Below are positions 55,989 through 64,000 of a stretch of 64,000 bases of DNA, one piece after another. The stretch spans positions 25,827,913 through 25,891,912 of the forward strand of contig OY744525.1 in the NCBI GenBank assembly GCA_963556195.1. Direction: 5' to 3'. Within the stretch, counting starts at the first letter, position 1. Every line of letters starts with the position of its first letter. A model generated the notes under the pieces. The model was not told the DNA's origin and searched no databases. It worked only from the letters and a program-made list of their open reading frames with translations. A program made the position numbers and the translations under genes. The DNA is from Sepiola atlantica (Eukaryota > Mollusca > Cephalopoda > Sepiida > Sepiolidae).

Positions 55989-56579
55989 TAAGAATACTGA
56001 CAATGAATGATATCAGGGAAACCAATGCTCACAATAGAACAATCTGATTCATAAGATATGAATGATTAGTATTTATATATAGAAGAATTATTTTTTATTA
56101 ATGAAGAAACCTATTACTTTGCCATCTAATTTTCATGCGTGTTTGTGGTGTGTATAGACACGCGTTTTTAAATTAGATGCCAATACTGGATAAAAAGAGT
56201 GGCTTTTTCTCGAAATGCTCATAGAGGCATTAAGAAATATTATAGAGGGGTTGAATGAGCATAGAGGAGGCGAGAGAAATACATAGAAAGCTAATAGAGA
56301 GAGGTGGGAGAGGGAGATGGATGACTTGTTCCGTTAATCACAGATACTTATAGATATTTAAATGTGTGTGTATACTAAAACAGACATCACACACATATAA
56401 TATCAAAAGTTATTTGATATGCATTCAATTGATGTTTTTATAGAAACATCGAAAGGAGTAATTTCCAAAGTTTTGGGTAATTCAAACGAATATATTCTAT
56501 TGAAAATCTCTTTGTTGCTTTGAATTAGGATTCACAATTTTGACTAATTTTTGACCCCCTTGAGAGACAATGGACATCA
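55985..56579. other. Unassigned sequence
   Basis: No gene or known repeat. Confidence 0.4.
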
Positions 56580-56832
56580 TCTGGAACGAGTGCCTGAACA
56601 ATAAGGAGTTCATAAGTGAAGCAAGGGTTGTGCAAAAACTCGTCTCCCTACCACAACTGCAAAACATTTTCCTTTCTTCCTTTGTGTGCCTGACATACAA
56701 ACGGAATTTCGATCAACAGAGTTTTTTTCCAGGAAGTTCCCATCCATGGAACACATTACAAAAGGACTACTGCCCTGTAGGCTACACCATGTTCGTCTTC
56801 AAATCTAATGTCACCAAACACTTGTTATAAAC
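56580..56832 (+). pseudogene. LINE 3' end relic (family B)
   Basis: Reads LPQLQNIFLSSFVCLTYKR, NFDQQSFFPGSSHPWNTL and VFKSNVTKHLL then a stop, the family B C terminus in one frame. No upstream reverse transcriptase. Confidence 0.75.
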
Positions 56833-56837
56833 CTTTC

Positions 56838-57245
56838 TTATAAGTTTTTTTTTTACTTAAGTTCACCCCAAACCACGCACAATGCCACTGAGACGTAGGG
56901 GGCTACCGTGATTTAGGGAAATCCTATAAGGGGAATTTTGCAGCGAGACGCTTGTTCACATTACATTCAAATGTCTGCATGTTAGTATGGTTAGGGAAAC
57001 AAAAAGCAGGAAGGAAATTCCAAAGGCAAGCAGTATTTGGAAATAAGCTATTAGAGTAGAAAGATCTCCGGCATTTGGGGACTTCAACAGTGAAGGGGTG
57101 GAATCTTGCTGACTGCCGGGCTGATCGGGAGTGCAGCACATTTGTTGGAGCACATTCCATTGATGTACTTGTAAAACAAGCATAGGGATGCAACATTGCG
57201 GCGATGGGACAGAGGCTGGAGCAAGAACAAAAAGCAGACTGAAAA
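56838..57245 (-). pseudogene. LINE 3' region relic (family A)
   Basis: Poly-T at 56848-56856 (poly-A on the coding strand). The tail complement and C terminus follow: VEVPKCRRSFYSNSLFPN, LWNFLPAFCFPNHTNMQ and NVNKRLAAK; upstream, in another frame, LSHRRNVASLCLFYKYINGM. Same family as 37690 and 44380. Abuts family B relic 56580-56832 tail to tail. Confidence 0.85.
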
Positions 57246-57289
57246 CCCTGCACCAAACAAAGAAAAATAAAACCACAAATCTTTCAATT

Positions 57290-58574
57290 AGCAAGCTAGA
57301 ATATCAAGACAATATGCCCTGGCTTGTATGATGATCTACAACAGGTCAATGACTCCAGAAAAACAGTTATCATCGATCGGGAGCTCATAAGGCTCAACAT
57401 CGACATTGCTGCACTGCAGGAAACCAGACTCACATCACACAGCAGCCTCAGAGAACTGAACTACACGTTTTTTTTTTGTATGGTAAGGAACCAATGGTAC
57501 AGACCGAACATTGTCTATCCACCTGTCAGCCTTCTCATGCCCAGTTAACATCCTGAACGTTTATGCTATCACACTCTGCTCTTCAGCTGAGACCAAGAAT
57601 CAATTCTCTGAGGATCTTGACACCACTATCAAAGACATCCCTGTCACAGAAAAATCATATCTGCTCAGCGACTTCAATGCCTGAGTTGGTTCCGACCATG
57701 ACTCTTAGTCAAACTGCATTGGCCATTTTGGCATCGGAAAGCTGAACGAAAATGGACAGAGGCTCCTTGAGTTATGCACCTATCACATCGTCTGCATAAC
57801 CAACAAATTCTTCGGCACTAAGCTGTATCATTGAGTATCCTGGTGGCATCCCAGATCCTATCACTGGAACCAGCAGAACCTCATCATCATACAAAGATCC
57901 TCACATATAGTTAGCACAGTGGTGACTGTGACACCAACCACTCCATAATTGGCAGTAAAGTCCGTTTCCAGTGCAATTGGATCCATCGATCCAAGCAGAA
58001 AAGTCCCTCTTGCATTAACACCGCCAGGAAAGCAATACCAGACATGTGTGAGTGTTTTGCCAACAACACCATCAAGGGCACCCTCAAAGACTGTCCTGCT
58101 TGCAATGCTGAAGATAGGCGGAGTCACATCCTTAATGCCATCTATAACTCCACAGTGAACACCTTTGGTAAGAGAGAGAGGCAAAACCTGAACTGGTTCG
58201 AAAAAGAGAAGCCCTCGTCAACTACAAGAGGAAGCCTACTGAGAAGACAGTCACTGCACTCAGGAAGGCCAGGAACAACAACAACAACAGATCACTTGGC
58301 ACTGTGCCAATGACTACTAGCTAAACCTCTGTTAGGGTATCCAGCTCTCTACTGACTGCAGCAACATTTGCGGCATGTACAATGGCTTGAAGAAGGCCTT
58401 TGGCCCAAGCATAAATAAGATTGTACTCCTGAAATCAACTGCCCGTCACATCATATTAGACTGCAGCAGACAGATGGAGAGGTAAACTGAACTCTACCAG
58501 GAACTCTACTCAAGAGAGAATGTTGTCATAGATGCAGCTGCTTAGAGCAACATCAACTTACCTGTTAAAGAAGA
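57290..58574 (+). pseudogene. LINE endonuclease domain and RT start, broken
   Basis: APE-type endonuclease that nicks target DNA for retrotransposition. Visible in shifting frames: PGLYDDLQQVNDSRKTVII, LNIDIAALQETRL, LLSDFNA at about 57665, IGKLNENGQRLLELCTYH and WHPRS-HW. The linker to RT follows (NTFGKRERQNLNWFEKEK at 58155; CGMYNGLKKAFGP at 58370). It carries at least four frame changes and several stops. The sequence resembles those annotated craniofacial-development-protein-2-like or endonuclease-reverse transcriptase in molluscs. The domain runs directly to the foldback insertion; the last codons before it read VKEELN. Confidence 0.88.
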
Positions 58575-58581
58575 GCTAAAC

Positions 58582-60921
58582 CGTGGCCACCGAGAGTTAC
58601 TACAGGCCGGTTGGCTAGAAAATGACGTCACTGCATTGCGTGTCAAAACAAGGACCGTCGTAATGACAATAAGAAGGCATTTCGACTTCTCTATTCACTA
58701 AATAATCCATCAAAATTCAGGAAATCAACCAATTTTAATGAAATTTTCAGGATTTATTAATTAATGATCACAGAATATAATAAATCCATTACTTTATTAT
58801 AAAGCTTGGTGCAAATGTATTATTTCTTGTAAACAAAAAACACCTTTACTAAAGTTATTCAAAATATCGAAACATGTTGAACATACGATATTGTAAATAT
58901 TTAAAACAAAGCATTAGAAAACTTTAAAAATTGCATGTAAAAAAAGAAAAGAAAAGAACACGATTCGATTCATCTTGAAACTGATCTTTATCCAATATAA
59001 ATTTAAAGAAAATAATAATTCACGATCAAATACTTCAAAAAACTGAATTATGAATTACCATTATTTAAACTTCTAACCCAATCAACCGTAAGTAATTCAG
59101 ACTTTGAAATTTGTTTAAAAATTATACAAAAAAAAAGTTCAATGTTAACTGTCTGTTTAATAATGGAATCACCAACTCCTATCTTGCTATTAAGAGATAG
59201 GTACGTGCAAAATCAAAGGCCGATCCCCAAAATGTAAAAACATTTTGACCCTCCCTTCACTTAAAAATTCACCAAAATTCAGGAAATCAACCAATTTTAA
59301 TGAAATTTTCAATATTTATTAATAAACAAGCACAGGAGATATAGTGAAACATTTTTAAAAAATCTTAGTCAAAATGTATTTTTTTTAAAACAAAATACAC
59401 CTTTACTAAACGTATATTTTTATATATATAAAAAAAATCCATGATTTTTTAAAATGAAAATAAGATTTGTATATGTTTAAAATATTTTTTAAAAAAAACT
59501 ATTTCGTATATATTACGGAAAATGCCCTACACTCTTGTTAATAAAATCAGTATAACTCGAAGAATTAACGATATTATCATTGAATAAAGCATTGTTTAAT
59601 TAATATTTTTTGTGAAAATTTTGATTAAATATGATGTTATTTCATTTATTTAATCTACAAAAGTAGAGAAAAGATAAACTATGCTACATACACTTAAGAC
59701 ATCGAAAAAAAGTAATAAAAAAAAAATGGAACACTACTTTTTTTTATCAAATAATGAATAAGTAATTCAGACTTGATTTTTTATATAATTAAAAAAAATT
59801 CAAACTTACTACACTATATTTAGTCGGTGTAAACATTATTACGTGTATCCATATTTGCAGTAATTATTTCTCTTTTGGAAATCCAAACATATGCAGTAGG
59901 CATTTTAACTTTGTGAATTATGAAATGAAATTTTTAAAAGCGCGAAATTATTTTAAAATTGGTTGATTTCCTGAATTTTGATTCCATTATTAAACAAACA
60001 GTTAACATTGAAATTTTTTTTTGTATAATTTTTAAGCAAATTTCAAATCATGGATTTTTTTTATATATATAAAAATATACGTTTAGTAAAGGTGTATTTT
60101 GTTTTAAAAAAAATACATTTTGACTAAGATTTTTTAAAAATGTTTCACTATATCTCCTGTGCTTGTTTATTAATAAATATTGAAAATTTCATTAAAATTG
60201 GTTGATTTCCTGAATTTTGGTGAATTTTTAAGTGAAGGGAGGGTCAAAATGTTTTTACATTTTGGGGATCGGCCTTTGATTTTGCACGTACCTATCTCTT
60301 AATAGCAAGATAGGAGTTGGTGATTCCATTATTAAACAGACAGTTAACATTGAACTTTTTTTTTGTATAATTTTTAAACAAATTTCAAAGTCTGAATTAC
60401 TTACGGTTGATTGGGTTAGAAGTTTAAATAATGGTAATTCATAATTCAGTTTTTTGAAGTATTTGATCGTGAATTATTATTTTCTTTAAATTTATATTGG
60501 ATAAAGATCAGTTTCAAGATGAATCGAATCGTGTTCTTTTCTTTTCTTTTTTTACATGCAATTTTTAAAGTTTTCTAATGCTTTGTTTTAAATATTTACA
60601 ATATCGTATGTTCAACATGTTTTGATATTTTGAATAACTTTAGTAAAGGTGTTTTTTGTTTACAAGAAATAATACATTTGCACCAAGCTTTATAATAAAG
60701 TAATGGATTTATTATATTCCGTGATCATTAATTAATAAATCCTGAGAATTTCATTAAAATTGGTTGATTTCCTGAATTTTGATGGATTATTTAGTGAATG
60801 GAGAAGTCGAAATGCCTTCTTATTGTTATTACTATGGTCCTTGTTTTGACACGGAAGTCAGTGACGTCAGAGGGGGGCAGGAAGTTAGTTGCTTGGCCTG
60901 TAGTAACTCTCGGTGGCCACG
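58582..60921. mobile_element. 2340-bp giant foldback element inside the LINE
   Basis: Starts CGTGGCCACCGAGAGTTACT and ends with the exact reverse complement. Flanked by the 7-bp direct repeat GCTAAAC (58575-58581, 60922-60928). The left arm (58582 to about 59450) and right arm (about 60053-60921) stay almost perfectly complementary, with rare differences (ATATCGAAACATG against TTTTGATATTTTG). The loop is about 600 AT-rich bases and includes a third partial copy of arm sequence near 59950-60050. Within each arm TTCAGGAAATCAACCAATTT occurs twice. No transposase and no open frame of interest. Superfamily unassigned. Confidence 0.93.
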
Positions 60922-60928
60922 GCTAAAC

Positions 60929-62640
60929 GCCCTTCCTCTGTAGCAGAACTAAACAAGACCATCGATTCTCTAGCCTGTGGCAAAACTCCAGGAAAAGATG
61001 GCATCCCACCTGAAATCATCAAGGTAGATAAGAAGACAGCTATGTTTCACGACCTTCATCATCTGCCACAACAGTGCTGGAAAGAAGAAACAGTGCCTCA
61101 GGTGATACATGATGCAAACATCATCATTGTGTACAAGAACAAGGGTGACCACGGCAATTGCAACAACTACCGTGAAATATCCTTCCTCAGTGTTGTTGAG
61201 AACGTATTCGTGTTATCCTTAACAGGCTGCAGTTGCTTGTAGGACACATATACCCTAGGGCACAGTGTTGGTTTAGAGCAGGAAGATCAACCATACACAT
61301 GATCTTCCCCCTACGACAGATCCTGGAAAAATGCCACGAACAGAAGCAAACACTGTACATTGCATTCATCGGCCTAACTAAGACCTTTGACCTTTGACCT
61401 TGTCAACAGGAAGGTATGTTTCACTCTGCTGCAAAAGATTGGATTCCTCTCCCCCGTATTCTTGTGAGGATGGTTACATCATGAAGACATGCAAGGCACC
61501 GTACAGTATGACAGCTCTTTCTCAGACCGTTTCCCAATCAAGAAAAAAGTGAAACAGGAGTGCGTACTCGCTCCGACATTCTTTTGCATCTTCTTCTATC
61601 TGCTGTTGGTCTACATCTTCAGAAATTAAGCAACAGCAGCTTCTTCAACTATTTCCCGCCTCTGAGCTAAGACCAAAGTGCGAAAGGTACTCATTTGTGA
61701 AATGCTCTTCGCTGATGATGCAGCAAACTCTGACGGCAAACTCTGAACAAGCATTACAGTGACTCATCAGTTGCTTCGCACATGCACGAAGAGAGTTTGG
61801 CATGACCATCAGCCTATAAAAACAAACGTCCTCGGCCAAGATGTAAGCAGCACCCCAGACATCATCATTGGCGACTACACCTCAGAGGTTGTTGAGGACT
61901 TTATAATTCAGCTCTGCCATCTCCAGCAACCTTTCCTTAGATGCTGAACTCCACAAACCTATCGGCAAGGGGAAACAACTATGGATCGCTCAGCAAATAG
62001 ACACTTGAATAACAACATGCTGACCACTAATATCAGATGAAAGTGTACCAGACCTGTGTTCTCAGCACGTTGCCTTATGGCAGGTAATCATGGACCGGCT
62101 ACTCTCACCAAAAGAACAGGCTGAACACCCTCTACCTACACCCCCTCATGGGAATCATCTTGCAGGACCAAGTCTCAAACAAGAGCATGCTTGATCAGCA
62201 GACACCCCAAGCATGTTTGCTCTGCTCACCCAACGACGACTCTGGTGACTTGACCATGCTAGGCGAATGAACGATGGAAGGATCCCAAATATTATTTTAT
62301 TCAGCAAGCTTGCAATCAGCTCCAGACCAGCAGAAAGACTTGTTCTACGTTACAAGGATGTCTGCAAGCGAGACATGAGGGTAGGTGGCCTCGACTCAGC
62401 ATGTTGGAAGTCTGTGGTTGCCGACTGCAGCTGCTGAGAAGTGCTGTGAACGCATGTGCTATGAAGAGAGGAGAGACCAGCAGTGGAAGAAAATAAGAGA
62501 GGACAGACGGTAGATGGCTGAAACAGAGTTCTCAGAACCAGACACAACCTAAAATTGTGGAAACTGCAACAGAGTCTGCCGATCCAGTATAGGCCTGCAC
62601 AGTCACAGCAGATGCTTCAATTCAGTAACAGACTAATCTA
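60929..62640 (+). pseudogene. LINE reverse transcriptase and C terminus, broken
   Basis: Continues the LINE after the foldback: VAELNKTIDSLACGKTPGKD, then NKGDHGNCNNYREISFLSVV in one open frame (60913-61242). Next come RAGRSTIHMIF, the catalytic FADDAA at about 61709, KTNVLGQDVSS and GDYTSEVVEDF. The C-terminal region follows with SMFALLTQRRL, RRMNDGRIP and RYKDVCKRDMR. It ends in a CxxC/HSHxxC zinc-finger-like motif (CGNCNRVC...HSHSRC, 62556-62620). Stops and shifts every 100-300 bases show long decay. Together with 57290-58574 the element is close to full length. Confidence 0.9.
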
Positions 62641-64000
62641 AGGTAAAATCCATTGTATCCTAAGACAGGGGGATGCCAACAACGACAATAACGTGATTGC
62701 ATACTTTGCTACAGTTTATTTAAAAACTTACTTTGTTCAGCCCAGACCATCTATATTATGAAAGAATTTTAGCTAATCATCGAAAACTGAGCAAGGGCAA
62801 TAACTCATTCTTAAGTGACGAGTTGTCTCCCTTAAAACTAAATTTTAATTTTTTTCTTTTACTCAAGAAACAACAAAAAAAATAATTAAAAACTGAAATG
62901 ATCTCACTGTTTCTTGGGCAACGCCAGATAGGTACGGCTCGTATATATTAAATAAATTATTTCCTGCCTTCTTTTTATGCATTAATTTTCTATGCATAAC
63001 GGAATAAATAACCCGAGTCACAAAAAAAAAAATCAATCAAAAAACTTTTTTATCAAAAAATGGGACTGAAAGAATCAAGAGTTATTGTTGATTTGCCATC
63101 CAAACATCCAATTCCATTGTTCAGAGTCTTAAAATTCTTCTCTGTGAAGACAATCGCAAGAATGCTTATTTGTCGCCACAATGGAGGCTTTCAGCAATTC
63201 AGAGCACAATGAGTCAGGCTTTATGAATGCTGGCATATTCTTTATCGGTGCATAGCAAGACAAGGATAAAAATGTGTAGGAGGCTTCCTTCCTTTCTTTG
63301 CCAGCTATGAGAGTGAAATAATTTATTCATGATTTGGGTATCCTTAATCAGCCATCTTGGAATAAGGCAAGTCTTACAGGACGTGTGCATATTCTCTTGC
63401 ATTGCAGAATAGCAATATCTTCGACTGGAGTAACGGGATACTGAAAATGGATTTTCAAAAGGAAATTGACGTAACCATAAAAGTAGGTGAGAACACCTAA
63501 TTTTGGCTTGCTGATTTCAGATACGATATCTATTTTCACTCATCACTGCTAAGCTTTCAGTCACACATCTAATATATAAAGTGAAGTCAGTCTCTTTATT
63601 GTTTCTTTGTCATCGATAGCTTTCTTCCTACAAAATTAATATTTGATTCTGGTACGTCAGTTTTTCTTGTGGATCGCTGCAGTATGTTGTTAAGAAGAAT
63701 AAAATGTAATTCGATTTAATTCTTTCAAAAAAATACTTTGTCCGAGTCGGAATTATTTTCAAATGGTCACCATTGTTAAAAAGGGATAACTCTGTATTGG
63801 TCCATACAGAGTTACTTTCTTTGATTGAAAATAAAACAATGCCGTTTAAGAATTTGGAGAGTCAAAAGTTAATGTCAGTTTCTCTCATAGTCTGAAATAC
63901 ACAAGACAAGAAACTGTCAGTTATCATGCTCCTTTGACTCAATATCTCATCAATTTAGATCTGCATAAGCTCTACAACCGTTATTGAGCATTCTCCCCAT
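62641..64000. other. Unassigned sequence at window end
   Basis: No recognised gene or mobile element. A perfect 11-bp hairpin TAACTCTGTAT with a 6-base loop lies at 63787-63814. Confidence 0.45.

Noticed and set aside
55242..56047. Open frames rich in IYIYIY
   Set aside because: Translations of TA microsatellites; the same happens at 48432-48662, 52462-52743 and 53511-53747.

Overview
This window looks like intergenic, repeat-dominated DNA from a large, AT-rich animal genome. I find no host protein-coding gene I would defend, only one 80-base stretch with exon-like borders. The mixture (K02A2.6-type Ty3/gypsy element, DD37D mariner, several non-LTR retrotransposon relics, tRNA-, 5S- and U2-headed short elements, and many TA-rich microsatellites) fits a lophotrochozoan, most likely a mollusc and perhaps a cephalopod. 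That assignment is inference from repeat character, not from a marker gene.

Layout. 1-6832: a 55-bp tandem repeat split by a 5.5-kb Ty3/gypsy LTR element (minus strand) with a clean 5-bp target duplication. 6833-11120: LINE 3'-end relics, one split by a 463-bp foldback element. 11600-14100: a GC-richer segment, a 1257-bp DD37D mariner with damaged transposase, and an LTR remnant with a primer-binding site matching tRNA-Trp. 14500-20840: dispersed repeats, a tRNA-like SINE head and a 5S rRNA-like sequence. 20844-31070: two tandem arrays (16 x 126 bp and 49 x 149 bp) beside relics of one mariner-like transposase; both monomers carry the same terminal motif in opposite orientation, so this 10-kb block looks like one transposon family turned into satellite. 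31500-50400: more LINE relics, nested insertions and local duplications. 50409-52255: a duplicated segment carrying two copies of a short retroposon whose head is the 5' part of U2 snRNA; a third, headless copy lies at 39750-40045. 52985-55920: four inverted-repeat structures, including a 993-bp foldback with an 8-bp target duplication. 56580-62640: LINE ends, then a nearly full-length but decayed endonuclease/reverse-transcriptase LINE split by a 2340-bp foldback with arms near 870 bp.

How it works together: nothing here forms a pathway. The organising principle is nesting. Younger elements interrupt older ones, and uninterrupted relatives inside the window allow several insertions to be delimited to the base. 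The most noteworthy items are the U2-headed SINE-like family, the satellites derived from transposon ends, and the giant foldback elements.
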